Shown piece by piece: positions 1-9,262 of a DNA stretch of 64,000 nucleotides (position 1 is the first letter of the stretch; each line of letters opens with the position of its first letter). A program made the position numbers and the translations under genes. The stretch lies in NCBI GenBank assembly GCA_030427905.1, contig JAUICL010000004.1, forward strand, positions 87,722 to 151,721. Direction: 5' to 3'. The notes under the pieces are model-generated. The model did not search any database, was not told where the DNA came from, and saw only the letters and a program-made list of their open reading frames with translations. The stretch comes from Bacteroidia bacterium. GTDB taxonomy: Bacteria > Bacteroidota > Bacteroidia > Flavobacteriales_D > Cryomorphaceae.

Positions 1-1
1 G

Positions 2-955
2 GTGCGAGTAGTGACATGGACCATTGAAAAAGGGGAGAAATCCTTCGAGTTTGACGTTTTAAGATCTCCATCGAAAGTGGAACTGATCAAGTCTCATAAA
101 TGGGCGGATGTCGTATTTGAGAACAACCCTAGCATACAATTGTCGTGGCCGTTAATACTTTTTTTCAATAAGGTGAATGTGGTGGCTATTCGTACACTGA
201 TCAATAGGCCAAGTGGCAAGTTGGGGTGGAAGGACAAGTTCAAAATATGGAGGCTTAGAAGTGCGAATAAAGTGATAGCAGTCAGTACGCCAATCCGTGA
301 TGTGTGCTGGCCCAAAGCTGTAGTAATCCCAAATCCTTTTCGAAGAAATCTATTTAGAGTAATCCCTGAAAGTTCAAGACAAAAGTCTTTTGTTTTTTTG
401 GGAAGGTTGGTGTCTCAAAAGCGATGTGATCTAAACATTAAGCTTATCAATAGACTCAGAAGTTCTCATCCATCATTGGCATATTTGTCTGTCATTGGAA
501 ATGGACCCGAAATGGATTCTTTGAAGGAGCTTGTGGCGGAATACGATTTGACAGATCGAGTCAAGTTTCTAGGTGAAATGCACGGTGAAGCCTTGATTCA
601 AGAACTGAATTTATACAAATACATACTCATCCCATCAGATTTTGAAGCCTTCGGCAATGTGGCACTCGAGGGAATAGCTTGTGGTAATTTACCCATTGTT
701 TCAGATAGTGGTGGCTTGTTGGATGCAATTGGAAAGGCTGGTATATCTTTCACTTCTTCCAGCATTGATAGCTTTTATGAACAGACAGTAAAACTTCTTG
801 AAAACCCTGATTTAGAGAAAGAGCTCCGTTCTTATGGAGAATCTCATTTAGATAACCACATTCCTGAAAAGATTGGGCAACGGTATCTGGATGTATTAGA
901 GACGGCATATAGTTTAGCCCATCCCAAAAAAAGCTCGAAGCACGTTTCAAAATGA
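2..955 (+). CDS. Glycosyltransferase family 4, 5'-truncated by window edge
   Basis: This would transfer a sugar from an activated donor during surface polysaccharide assembly at the cytoplasmic membrane face. The C-terminal GT-B half is clear: a VFLGRLVSQKR strand-loop near residue 130, and a donor-binding region with SDFEAFGNVALEGIACGNLP and SDSGG near 210-240 (the E-x7-E signature of GT4). The usual N-terminal Rossmann start is absent. The readable frame begins at a GTG at base 2 and probably continues upstream, so some 30-50 residues are likely missing. The stop overlaps the next ATG (ATGA), implying translational coupling with the downstream GT2 gene. The acceptor and donor sugars cannot be read from the sequence. 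Confidence 0.85.
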   Translation: MRVVTWTIEKGEKSFEFDVLRSPSKVELIKSHKWADVVFENNPSIQLSWPLILFFNKVNVVAIRTLINRPSGKLGWKDKFKIWRLRSANKVIAVSTPIRDVCWPKAVVIPNPFRRNLFRVIPESSRQKSFVFLGRLVSQKRCDLNIKLINRLRSSHPSLAYLSVIGNGPEMDSLKELVAEYDLTDRVKFLGEMHGEALIQELNLYKYILIPSDFEAFGNVALEGIACGNLPIVSDSGGLLDAIGKAGISFTSSSIDSFYEQTVKLLENPDLEKELRSYGESHLDNHIPEKIGQRYLDVLETAYSLAHPKKSSKHVSK

Positions 956-1842
956 AGGTTTGTATTGGCATAACAACAAAGAATCGCTGTGATATACTAC
1001 CGAAGGCCATCCAGTCGGGGTTGGATCAGCTGTACCCTAGCAAAGAGGTACTAGTCTTTGATGACGGGTCTACGGATGAAACAAAGAGTCTTCAACCGCA
1101 GTTTCCAGATGTGAAGTGGATGAGGGAAGAAGAGAGTATTGGACTTTTAGCTGCCCGAAACAAAATGATGAAGGCCACCGACGCCGAATTGTTCGTGAGT
1201 CTGGACGATGATGCATGGTTTTTAAAGAGAGATGAAATTGGGATAGCTGTTGAATTGTTCAAGAAGAACCCCAACTTAGGGGCTATTTCTTTCGATGTTC
1301 TTCAAAAAGATACAAAGCGCTTCAATCAAGTAGAGCGCACAGAACCGATTCCCACCAATGTGTACATAGGCTGCGGTCATATGCTGCGGTTAAGCGCTGT
1401 AGCTGAAGCAGGCTATTACGTTCCATTTCCTGTGAAATATGGTCACGAAGAGAAAGATTTGTGCATAAGAATGCTCGACCATGGAAGAGAAATTGAATTT
1501 TTGCCTGGAGTACATGTATGGCACGACTTCACACAAGTTGAACGAAATCGGCCTGAGCAAAGAAGGTCATTTATTATCAATGATCTAGTTTATCCTTTTA
1601 GAAGGGTTCCATTGATATATCTGTTGCCAGTTATGGCAAAGAAGATTCGACAAAAGCTGAAGAGTGGAGACGACGATCGAACGTTGACACGCGAAGCGGT
1701 AAAGACTTTCATTAAGTTAACACCCACTATCTTCAAATTTGGTGGAAGAGTAAAACCTTCAACCTATCGAAAGTACCTTACTATATCTAAGTCATTTTTA
1801 GAATACATAGCCAAGCACGATCAAAACTTGAAACACGAATAG
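952..1842 (+). CDS. Glycosyltransferase family 2
   Basis: A GT-A fold transferase of 296 residues for polysaccharide repeat-unit synthesis. It opens with CIGITTKNRCDILPKAIQS, followed by the nucleotide-binding VFDDGSTDET and the metal-binding DxD region SLDDDAW near residue 85. A later GHEEKDLCIRM segment fits the acceptor/catalytic loop of rhamnosyl- or galactosyl-type GT2 enzymes. The C-terminal ~100 residues are basic and may sit on the membrane. The ATG overlaps the stop of the preceding GT4 gene by four bases. Substrate is not identifiable. Confidence 0.88.
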   Translation: MKVCIGITTKNRCDILPKAIQSGLDQLYPSKEVLVFDDGSTDETKSLQPQFPDVKWMREEESIGLLAARNKMMKATDAELFVSLDDDAWFLKRDEIGIAVELFKKNPNLGAISFDVLQKDTKRFNQVERTEPIPTNVYIGCGHMLRLSAVAEAGYYVPFPVKYGHEEKDLCIRMLDHGREIEFLPGVHVWHDFTQVERNRPEQRRSFIINDLVYPFRRVPLIYLLPVMAKKIRQKLKSGDDDRTLTREAVKTFIKLTPTIFKFGGRVKPSTYRKYLTISKSFLEYIAKHDQNLKHE

Positions 1843-1864
1843 TGTAATATCGTAAGCATATCCT

Positions 1865-3100
1865 ATGAACATCCTCGTATCTCATCCTACTGGCAATGCC
1901 AATGTGCGTGCGGCAATAGCGGGCATGGAGAGTGGTGAGAGCCTACTTGAATTTCATACAGCAGTTTCAGTCGAGCAAGAAGCGTGGTTTTTAAAATTCT
2001 TACCGTCAAATCTGCGTGCTGAACTATTGCGGAGAACATTCCCGATACCAAAGGAGCGGATTCATTCTCATCCCTTCAAAGAGCTTGGTAGGCTGGGGTT
2101 ACCCAAGCTAGGGCTAAAGTCTGTTGTGAAACACGAAGTAGGTGCGTTTAGTGTTGATGAAGTCTACCAGCACTTAGATAAGGTAGTGGCTAATCGGGTC
2201 TCGAGAATGGGGTCATCTCATATTGATGCCGTGTACGCATATGAAGATGGGGCACTCCAAAGCTTTCAGTCAGCTAAGAGCCAAGGTGTTCAAGCCCTTT
2301 ACGATCTCCCAATTGGATATTGGAGAGCTTCTCAAAGGCTTCTGAAATCCGAGCGCGAAAAGAATCCAGCATGGGCGTCAACGTTAACGGGTTTCAAGGA
2401 TTCTGAGAAGAAATTAGCGCGTAAGGACGCTGAACTCCGTCTCGCCGATCAGATATTTGTGGCGAGCTCTTTTACCAAGAAGACGCTTGAAGATTTTCCT
2501 GAAGGACTTGCGCCAATTCACGTTATTCCATATGGTTTTCCTGAACCGGGTGAAGAAAAGGAATACAGGCCCCTGCAAGGAAGAAAGCTAAAATTGCTTT
2601 TTGTAGGTGGTTTATCGCAGCGCAAAGGATTATCCTATCTCTTCGAAGCAGTAGATGCATTGTCCGATCAGGTTGAGCTCACAGTGGTTGGGCGTAAACC
2701 TGTGGCCGACTGCGCAGCTCTAAATACAGCACTCGAATCGGTAAACTGGATTCCGAGTTTGTCGCATGCTCAAGTACTCGATTTGATGAAAGAACATGAC
2801 GTTTTCGTCTTTCCATCGCTATTCGAAGGTTTTGGGTTGGTCATCACTGAAGCCATGTCGCAAGGAGTGCCAGTGATTACCACAAGCAGAACCTGTGGCC
2901 CCGATATCATAACAGATCGTGAAGATGGCTGGATTATAGACCCTGGTTCAGCTAAAGCTATTGTTGATGTGGTTTACGAAATATTAAAGAAACCCGAACT
3001 AATTCAAAAGTTTGGAAGTGCAGCTAGACAAAAGGCGATTTCTCGTCCATGGACAGTTTATGGTGAAGAACTAAATGCCCGAATTTCTAGCCTTCTTTGA
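1865..3100 (+). CDS. Glycosyltransferase family 4
   Basis: A full-length GT4 enzyme of 411 residues. The C-terminal domain carries LLFVGGLSQRKGLSYLFEA near 245-265 and the donor-binding VFPSLFEGFGLVITEAMSQG near 315-335, followed by TTSRTCGPDII. The N-terminal domain is longer than in minimal GT4 proteins. It begins 22 bases after the preceding GT2 gene and is followed after 43 bases by the polymerase-like gene, so it belongs to the same operon. Function beyond sugar transfer in exopolysaccharide or O-antigen synthesis is inferred from context. Confidence 0.88.
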   Translation: MNILVSHPTGNANVRAAIAGMESGESLLEFHTAVSVEQEAWFLKFLPSNLRAELLRRTFPIPKERIHSHPFKELGRLGLPKLGLKSVVKHEVGAFSVDEVYQHLDKVVANRVSRMGSSHIDAVYAYEDGALQSFQSAKSQGVQALYDLPIGYWRASQRLLKSEREKNPAWASTLTGFKDSEKKLARKDAELRLADQIFVASSFTKKTLEDFPEGLAPIHVIPYGFPEPGEEKEYRPLQGRKLKLLFVGGLSQRKGLSYLFEAVDALSDQVELTVVGRKPVADCAALNTALESVNWIPSLSHAQVLDLMKEHDVFVFPSLFEGFGLVITEAMSQGVPVITTSRTCGPDIITDREDGWIIDPGSAKAIVDVVYEILKKPELIQKFGSAARQKAISRPWTVYGEELNARISSLL

Positions 3101-3143
3101 TTTTCAGCTAAATTGGACCACTACATAATTTCATGAACATTCT

Positions 3144-4520
3144 TTGAATAGACAAAATGCCATAACAAATTCGTCGACTGCAGAGCCACTTTCACAAGCT
3201 GAGAAAGTAATGTTTTGGATGAAGCGAGGGGTTTGGCTTTATTTCTTATTGCTCATTTTTGAAGGAGCATTGCGTAAGTGGGTTTTACCTGGCCTTTCTG
3301 AAGTGCTTCTCATTGTGCGTGACCCCTTGGTGCTCGCTATGATAGTGTATGGTTGGTTTTATGGTGTGCTACCTAAAGTTTCCTATATCTGGTGGATGTT
3401 GGTCATAACCGTTGTTGCGGTGTTCACGTCCTTGTTTACTGGGCACGGTAATCTCTTCGTGTCACTCTACGGCGCTAGAATCTTAATCCTTCACTTTCCG
3501 ATGATTTTTATCATTGGGAAGGTTTTTAATCGAGATGATGTCGTGAAGCTTGGTAAAGTGGTTCTTCTTCTGTCAATGCCAATGGCTATCTTGATTGCAC
3601 TTCAGTTTTACAGTCCACAATCTGCTTGGGTCAACAGGTCAGTAGGGGGTGGTTTTGGAGCAGGATTTGCGGGTAGTATGGGCTATTTCAGGCCTCCGGG
3701 TACGTTTTCATTCACCAATGGTACCACCTTATTTTTTAGTTTGGTTGGCTCCTATGTGTTCTATTTCTGGATGCATCCTAAAGGAGTCAATAAACTAATC
3801 CTTCTCGGTGCTACGGGTAGTTTGCTTATGTCAATCCCGCTATCTATTTCTCGTGGATTGACGTTTACAATTGCCATTATGATCGTATTCACACTGGTGG
3901 CTGTTTCGAGAAAGCCTAAATATTTGGGGCAGTTTATAGTCGGAGGGGTGGGTGTGCTTCTTACGCTCACAATACTGAGTGGAGCTGGATTTTTTCAAAC
4001 GGGCCTCGAAGTATTAACTGAGCGTTTTGATGCTGCCGCAAGGGTAGAAGGTGGTGTGGAAGGAACAATTGGTAACCGGTATATCGGCAATATGATACAC
4101 GCTGTAACGGAGGCTACAAAGCTTCCTTTTTTCGGTTTGGGGATTGGGATGGGGACCAATGCTGGAAGCGCAATTCTCTCTGGATCTCGTGGATTTTTAA
4201 TCTCTGAAGGAGAGTGGGGCCGTTTGATCGGCGAGATGGGGGCACTACTGGGCCTCGTTGTCATCTTTATTCGTATTCTCATCAGCTTTCGGCTTGGAGT
4301 GGCAAGCTTTTACAAACTCAAATCAGGCGATATGCTCCCGTGGATGCTCTTGAGTTTCGCCCTACTTGTCTTTCCGCAGGGACAGTGGGCCCAGCCAACT
4401 ACACTTGGCTTTAGTACACTTATAATGGGCTTATTGATAGCTGCATTCAATGACTCGGGCGAAATCGAAGAAGAAAAAATTGATGACAGTTTTACGGGCG
4501 AGAAACTAGACATCGCTTGA
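3144..4520 (+). CDS. O-antigen polymerase/ligase-like membrane protein (Wzy/WaaL type)
   Basis: A 458-residue protein with about ten hydrophobic segments and little else. The segment FEGALRKWVLPGLSEVLLIV near residues 34-53 is characteristic of a group of bacterial O-antigen ligase-domain proteins. A large loop with GNRYIGNMIH and GLGIGMGTNAG precedes the last helices, as expected for the periplasmic catalytic loop of Wzy or WaaL. It would polymerise repeat units in the inner membrane, or ligate glycan. The given start is TTG at 3144; the first in-frame ATG (3210) would remove 22 hydrophilic residues but keep all membrane segments. Polymerase versus ligase cannot be decided here. Confidence 0.8.
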   Translation: MNRQNAITNSSTAEPLSQAEKVMFWMKRGVWLYFLLLIFEGALRKWVLPGLSEVLLIVRDPLVLAMIVYGWFYGVLPKVSYIWWMLVITVVAVFTSLFTGHGNLFVSLYGARILILHFPMIFIIGKVFNRDDVVKLGKVVLLLSMPMAILIALQFYSPQSAWVNRSVGGGFGAGFAGSMGYFRPPGTFSFTNGTTLFFSLVGSYVFYFWMHPKGVNKLILLGATGSLLMSIPLSISRGLTFTIAIMIVFTLVAVSRKPKYLGQFIVGGVGVLLTLTILSGAGFFQTGLEVLTERFDAAARVEGGVEGTIGNRYIGNMIHAVTEATKLPFFGLGIGMGTNAGSAILSGSRGFLISEGEWGRLIGEMGALLGLVVIFIRILISFRLGVASFYKLKSGDMLPWMLLSFALLVFPQGQWAQPTTLGFSTLIMGLLIAAFNDSGEIEEEKIDDSFTGEKLDIA

Positions 4521-4596
4521 TTTTAATTGCATCTTTGAACTGATTTAGTGAAACATAATTCACTGATTCTGGTATGATTCAAGCTAACCAAACTGA

Positions 4597-5664
4597 ATGC
4601 CAACCAAAGTTAAGAACGTATTGATTTATCGATTGGGGAGTCTGGGAGATACGGTCATAGCCTTGCCGTGCTTTCACCAAATTAAGCGCGCATTTCCCGA
4701 ATCGAAAATGACTCTGCTAACCAATAAACCTGTAGCTTCCAAAGCGGCGCCACTACAGGCCATATTGGGTGAAGGACACTTTTTTGATGATACGATTACC
4801 TATCCCGTAGGTACTCGTAGTCCAGGTGTTTTGCTGAAGCTGATGCGAGAAATTCGCAAGCGGAAAATCGATACGGTTGTAAATATTACCGCTCTTCGCT
4901 CACCAAAAGCCGATCAACGCGATAAACTTTTCTTCCAACTCTGTGGTGTCTCCGAATTTCACGGTTTTGACCAGCACCCGACTGATTTTAACCTTTCCAT
5001 CGACCCAGAGACAGGTGCATTTGAATGGGAAGCAAAGCGGCTGGCGCGAAAAATAGAGACACTAGGATATATCGATCTCTACGATGACCTAAATTGGGAT
5101 TTGATGCTCACTAAAGCTGAGCTCAATAATGCCCATGAAGCTCTTGGTTCTCTCCAAGGCCAGCCCTTTGTAGGGATGAGTCTAGGTACCAAGCTCGTTG
5201 TAAAAGATTGGGGAATCGACAACTGGAATAGACTCATTGAGCTCATCCCAGCTGAAATCAAAAAAATGCCTTTGGTTATGGTGGGAGCTCCCGATGAGTT
5301 TGATTCAGCACAATTGGTGATAGACCATTGGGGTACAGGTGAAAATCTTTGTGGAAAAACCACTCCGCGAGAATCTGCTCAAGTGCTTAAGCAGGCTGCA
5401 TTTTACATGGGGCATGACAGCGGGCCAATTCATTTAGCCGCCGCAGTGGGTACCCCTTGTGTTGGCGTATACTCATGCATTAATAGACCAAAACAATGGT
5501 ACCCGAAAGGAGATCGAAATAGCATCATTTTCCCCGATACTGAGTGTGCTAAGAATGATATCAAAGGATGTGTCCATGCAGAAGAAAACCGATGCATTCT
5601 ATCAATTCAACCCGAAGAAGTGCTGGAGAATGTTTTAAAGATAGCCGCTGCAATATCCAAATAG
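4597..5664 (+). CDS. Glycosyltransferase family 9 (heptosyltransferase-like)
   Basis: A 355-residue GT-B enzyme related to ADP-heptose:LPS heptosyltransferases. The start NVLIYRLGSLGDTVIALPCFHQI is the classic GT9 N-terminus with its GDxV/I loop. The C-terminal donor site is seen in FYMGHDSGPIHLAAAVGTPCVGVYS. The family builds LPS inner core, or adds heptose-like sugars elsewhere. In this locus it sits among exopolysaccharide enzymes, so it may add a heptose or related sugar to the glycan. Its last base is shared with the GTG start of the next gene. Confidence 0.88.
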   Translation: MPTKVKNVLIYRLGSLGDTVIALPCFHQIKRAFPESKMTLLTNKPVASKAAPLQAILGEGHFFDDTITYPVGTRSPGVLLKLMREIRKRKIDTVVNITALRSPKADQRDKLFFQLCGVSEFHGFDQHPTDFNLSIDPETGAFEWEAKRLARKIETLGYIDLYDDLNWDLMLTKAELNNAHEALGSLQGQPFVGMSLGTKLVVKDWGIDNWNRLIELIPAEIKKMPLVMVGAPDEFDSAQLVIDHWGTGENLCGKTTPRESAQVLKQAAFYMGHDSGPIHLAAAVGTPCVGVYSCINRPKQWYPKGDRNSIIFPDTECAKNDIKGCVHAEENRCILSIQPEEVLENVLKIAAAISK

Positions 5665-6875
5665 TGAAAGTACTCAGAGTCATAGCGAGCATGGACCCGA
5701 AGTCGGGCGGCCCCTGTCAGGGAATTCGAAATACCATCCCGGAGATGAACCGTCATGGCGTTGAAACAGAAGTGGTTTGTCTCGATAGCCCCGAGGCGAG
5801 TTACCGCGGCAAGGACTCATTTCAAATTCACTTCATGGGCCCAGTTTCCAACCCTTGGGCTTACTCTAAGAAATTGGCAAAGTGGCTCGAAAAGAACATT
5901 TCTAGATTCGACATAATTCTTGCTCATGGACTTTGGCTTTACCCTACATACGCTCTGGCGAAAGCCATGAAAAATTATCCCTCTTCGGGTACCGTCATTC
6001 AAGAAAACAGACCAAAGTGGTTTATCATGCCGCACGGTATGCTCGATCCGTACTTTCAAAACGCACCAGACCGAAAGTTGAAGTCAATCAGGAATAAAGT
6101 TTATTGGAAATTGATCGAGTCAAAAGTCATTGAATCTGCCGACGGTCTATTATTCACCTGCAAGCAGGAATTACTTCTTGCACGAGAAACGTTCAAAAAA
6201 TACAAGCCCAAACTCGAAGTGAATGTAGGGTATGGAATAAACCCACCACCGCAGCCAACCCCTAAGATGGAAGCGGCCTTTGCAGAGAAGTGCCGTGTTG
6301 AAGAAGGTTATTTGTTGTTCCTGAGCCGCATTCACCCTAAAAAGGGAGTCGATCTTTTGATTAAAGCCTATCAAAAAGTGCTGAACGACTTAGGCCATGT
6401 ACCCGATCTGGTTATCGCTGGACCCGGAATGGAGTCTGAATATGGAAAAGGGTTGTCAGACTTGGCCAATCAGTTGGGCGTGAAATCGAAAGTGCACTTC
6501 CCAGGTATGCTGATCGATGATGAAAAATGGGGAGCGTTTCATGGTGCAGATGCTTTTGTTTTGACCAGCTTCCAAGAGAATTTTGGAATTGCCGTGGCAG
6601 AAGCATTGGCTTGTGCAAAGGCCGTGATCATTTCGGATCAAGTCAATATTTGGCGTGAAATAGAATCTGGAAATGGTGGGTTTGTCTCTTCGACCGAAGT
6701 GGCAGAAATCGAAACCAGCTTGAAAAAGTGGGTGACTCTAAGTGAGCAAGAGAAAACAGGAATGAAACAATCTGCTGCACAGGTTTATCGTGAAAACTTT
6801 CGCGTGGAAGCGCACGTAGAAAATCTGATCAGCCTATTTTCAAACCAATTAAAAGGCACCGACCGAATTGCATAA
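5664..6875 (+). CDS. Glycosyltransferase family 4
   Basis: A 403-residue GT4 protein. I place the start at GTG 5664 because the product then opens with VKVLRVIASMDPKSGGPCQGIRN, the normal GT4 N-terminus. An upstream ATG in the same frame lies inside the GT9 gene and would add 32 unlikely residues. An HGLWLYP motif near residue 85, FLSRIHPKKGVDLLIKAY near 220 and FQENFGIAVAEALACAKAV near 300 define the fold. The GTG shares one base with the GT9 stop, and the 3' end overlaps the WcaF-like gene by 8 bases, so translation is probably coupled through all three. Confidence 0.87.
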   Translation: MKVLRVIASMDPKSGGPCQGIRNTIPEMNRHGVETEVVCLDSPEASYRGKDSFQIHFMGPVSNPWAYSKKLAKWLEKNISRFDIILAHGLWLYPTYALAKAMKNYPSSGTVIQENRPKWFIMPHGMLDPYFQNAPDRKLKSIRNKVYWKLIESKVIESADGLLFTCKQELLLARETFKKYKPKLEVNVGYGINPPPQPTPKMEAAFAEKCRVEEGYLLFLSRIHPKKGVDLLIKAYQKVLNDLGHVPDLVIAGPGMESEYGKGLSDLANQLGVKSKVHFPGMLIDDEKWGAFHGADAFVLTSFQENFGIAVAEALACAKAVIISDQVNIWREIESGNGGFVSSTEVAEIETSLKKWVTLSEQEKTGMKQSAAQVYRENFRVEAHVENLISLFSNQLKGTDRIA

Positions 6876-7443
6876 CCAAAATACACATACTGGCCCTTCT
6901 TTCTCATTGTCCAACCGCATTGGTCGGATCGTGTGGGGCATGCTGTACGTGCTCTTATTCCGCTATTCGCCCAAGCCCTTGCATGGATGGAGAAGGTTTT
7001 TGCTCAAACTCTTTGGTGCAAAGGTGGGCCGTGGTGTTCATGTCTATCCGAAAGTTCGTATTTGGGCCCCTTGGAATGTTGAATTTAAGGATGGAGCAGG
7101 TGTGGCCAACGATGTCATATTGTATTCACAAGGAAAAATCACCATCGGTAGGCGTGCTGTCGTATCGCAAGGTAGCCATCTCTGCGCGGGCACTCATGAT
7201 TACCAAGATCCAGGGTTTCGACTTTACACCAAACCAATTAGCGTTGGTGACTATGCCTGGGTAGCTGCTGAATGTTTTATACATCCAGGAGTTGAAATTG
7301 GCGAAGGCGCTGTAATCGGGGCAAGATCGGTGGTGGGCAAGAACATGCCAGCATGGATGATTTGTGTTGGTTTTCCTTGCAAAGCAGTGAAACCGCGAGG
7401 TAGCCGTGAAGAAATTGATGCCATTAAAAACGCTAAGTCGTAG
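6868..7443 (+). CDS. WcaF-like hexapeptide-repeat acetyltransferase
   Basis: A left-handed beta-helix O-acetyltransferase of about 191 residues, the usual length for colanic-acid WcaF-type enzymes. It has the family's N-terminal SNRIGRIVWGMLYVLLFRYSP segment followed by HGWRRFLLKLFGAKVG. Hexapeptide coils run from about residue 55 to 165, with SQGSHLCAGTHDY containing the likely catalytic histidine. It would acetylate a sugar hydroxyl of the exopolysaccharide using acetyl-CoA. The start is TTG at 6868, since the family's conserved N-terminal residues lie upstream of the first internal ATG; it overlaps the preceding stop by 8 bases. Confidence 0.85.
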   Translation: MHNQNTHTGPSFSLSNRIGRIVWGMLYVLLFRYSPKPLHGWRRFLLKLFGAKVGRGVHVYPKVRIWAPWNVEFKDGAGVANDVILYSQGKITIGRRAVVSQGSHLCAGTHDYQDPGFRLYTKPISVGDYAWVAAECFIHPGVEIGEGAVIGARSVVGKNMPAWMICVGFPCKAVKPRGSREEIDAIKNAKS

Positions 7444-7444
7444 T

Positions 7445-8278
7445 ATGGGAAGTTTGGATTTGACTATAGCGATTCCGGTTAAAAATGAATCAAAGAACCT
7501 TCCAGGGTGTCTCAATTCCCTCGATGGAATTGCCAGACAAGTTGTGGTGATTGATTCCGGGAGTACCGACAATACGCGTAAAATTGCCAAAGAATGGGGA
7601 GCCGACGTCATTGATTTTGAGTGGAATGGTCAATTTCCCAAAAAGCGAAACTGGTACCTACGAAACCACAAGCCATCTACGAAGTGGGTGCTTTTTCTCG
7701 ACGCCGATGAATACCTTACCGAAGATTTCAGGGCAGCGCTTCGAGCCGAATTACCATCCACCGCGAAAGTGGGATTTTGGCTGCATTACACCATTTATTT
7801 TCTCGGTAAGAAGCTTAAGGGTGGATATCCGCTGACTAAGCTAGCCTTGTTTCAAGTAGGGGCAGGCGAATACGAACGCATTGACGAAGATCGGTGGAGC
7901 GATATGGATATGGAAATCCACGAGCATCCCGAAATTGAAGGAGACGTAGGGGAGATATCTGCGAAAATAGACCACCGTGATTTTCGCGGTATGGAGAGCT
8001 ACGCTAACAAGCATAATGGCTATGCTTCTTGGGAAGCGTCGCGGTACTTAAAAGTGATGAGCGATAAAAAGACCCAAATGAACTGGACTTGGAAGCAAAA
8101 AATGAAGTATCGACTCATGCGCACCGTGTGGATCGGCCCAATCTTTTTTCTCGGTAGCTTTTTTCTCATGGGAGGATTTCGAGATGGAAGAAGGGGCTTG
8201 GCATTTGCCATCATGAAAATGTCTTACTTCACCCAGATTTACTGCCGAATAAAAGAATTAGAACAAGTCAAATCCTAA
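7445..8278 (+). CDS. Glycosyltransferase family 2, WaaE-like
   Basis: A 277-residue GT2 enzyme resembling LPS-core beta-glucosyltransferases of the WaaE/KdtX type. It shows LTIAIPVKNESKNLPGCLNSL, VVVIDSGSTDNT and FLDADEYLTEDF (the DxD metal site near residue 85). The stretch NGQFPKKRNWYL is common in this subfamily. A hydrophobic C-terminal helix near 230-255 suggests membrane association. I use ATG 7445, directly after the previous stop, rather than an ATG 39 bases upstream inside the acetyltransferase gene. The sugar is unknown. Confidence 0.86.
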   Translation: MGSLDLTIAIPVKNESKNLPGCLNSLDGIARQVVVIDSGSTDNTRKIAKEWGADVIDFEWNGQFPKKRNWYLRNHKPSTKWVLFLDADEYLTEDFRAALRAELPSTAKVGFWLHYTIYFLGKKLKGGYPLTKLALFQVGAGEYERIDEDRWSDMDMEIHEHPEIEGDVGEISAKIDHRDFRGMESYANKHNGYASWEASRYLKVMSDKKTQMNWTWKQKMKYRLMRTVWIGPIFFLGSFFLMGGFRDGRRGLAFAIMKMSYFTQIYCRIKELEQVKS

Positions 8279-8290
8279 AGACCACGCCAA

Positions 8291-9259
8291 ATGAAAGCGG
8301 GAATAGTGATTATTACGTACAACAACGAAAACCACATCATCGAAGCAATCGAATCAGTCCGAAATCAGACGTTGACCGATTGGGTTTGTGTGATGATAGA
8401 CAACGGAAGTACGGACACAACTTTTGAAGTCATTCAGAAGCATATTGAAGGTGACGAGCGTTTTTCGTGCTTTAAAAAGTCGAATGAAGGACCGGCAGCA
8501 GGTAGGAATATGGGTTTCAGTAAGCTACCTGAAAATGTCGAGTATCTCCATTTTCTAGACGGTGACGATGTTCTAAAGCCAACATTTATGGAGCATCTTA
8601 CAGGTCATTTGGATGCCCATCCGGAAGCGGGCTTGGCTGCTTGCCAATTCGATGAAATTGATTTCGACAGCAATGATTGTGGCAAAGGACACCGCAGTCG
8701 GTTCGCGCCAAATAAGGCAGGATGGCCGCATGATATTCCACTGGAAGAGATTAGAACGCCATTCGTCTCCTTTTTCGCCAGCACAGCTGTTGGCCCCTAC
8801 GGCGTGTACAGGCGATCAGTCTTTATTCATACCAATGGGTATGAGCTAAAGTCGCAGGAAGACACAGACATGTTTTGCAAAATGAGTCTCTTGGCAGAAG
8901 TGCACTACCTTCCCGTTTATCTCTACAAAAAAAGAAGGCATGCCAATAATTTGGCTCATAAGAAGAGCTACCGGGCAACGCATCAGGTGTTTCGCGACAA
9001 GTGGGATTTGTATCAAGCCAAGAATGCAGAAGAAGAAAAGCTTGTGCAGGATGCGATCAAGTATTACTACAATCGACACAAACCCCTTCGCGACTTTAAA
9101 GTTTCGCTCAAGGCATTTCGAAACTTTGTCAAAAGATTGGATTTTGGACAGTTTAAATGGTCTATGAAGTTGCTGGGTGATGGGCTCAGTGAAATATTGT
9201 TTCAGAAGTCGTTCAAGAAAGTTCAAAGAAGACGAGCTGCACTTTCAGCTGCTGCTTAA
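8291..9259 (+). CDS. Glycosyltransferase family 2
   Basis: A 322-residue GT2 enzyme with AGIVIITYNNENHIIEAIESV, MIDNGSTDTT and the metal-binding HFLDGDDVL near residue 95. The C-terminal ~90 residues are rich in Lys, Arg and Phe and probably lie along the membrane. It starts 12 bases after the previous gene and is followed after 3 bases by the WcaI-like gene. The role is repeat-unit sugar transfer; donor and acceptor are not identifiable. Confidence 0.88.
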   Translation: MKAGIVIITYNNENHIIEAIESVRNQTLTDWVCVMIDNGSTDTTFEVIQKHIEGDERFSCFKKSNEGPAAGRNMGFSKLPENVEYLHFLDGDDVLKPTFMEHLTGHLDAHPEAGLAACQFDEIDFDSNDCGKGHRSRFAPNKAGWPHDIPLEEIRTPFVSFFASTAVGPYGVYRRSVFIHTNGYELKSQEDTDMFCKMSLLAEVHYLPVYLYKKRRHANNLAHKKSYRATHQVFRDKWDLYQAKNAEEEKLVQDAIKYYYNRHKPLRDFKVSLKAFRNFVKRLDFGQFKWSMKLLGDGLSEILFQKSFKKVQRRRAALSAAA

Positions 9260-9262
9260 GGG

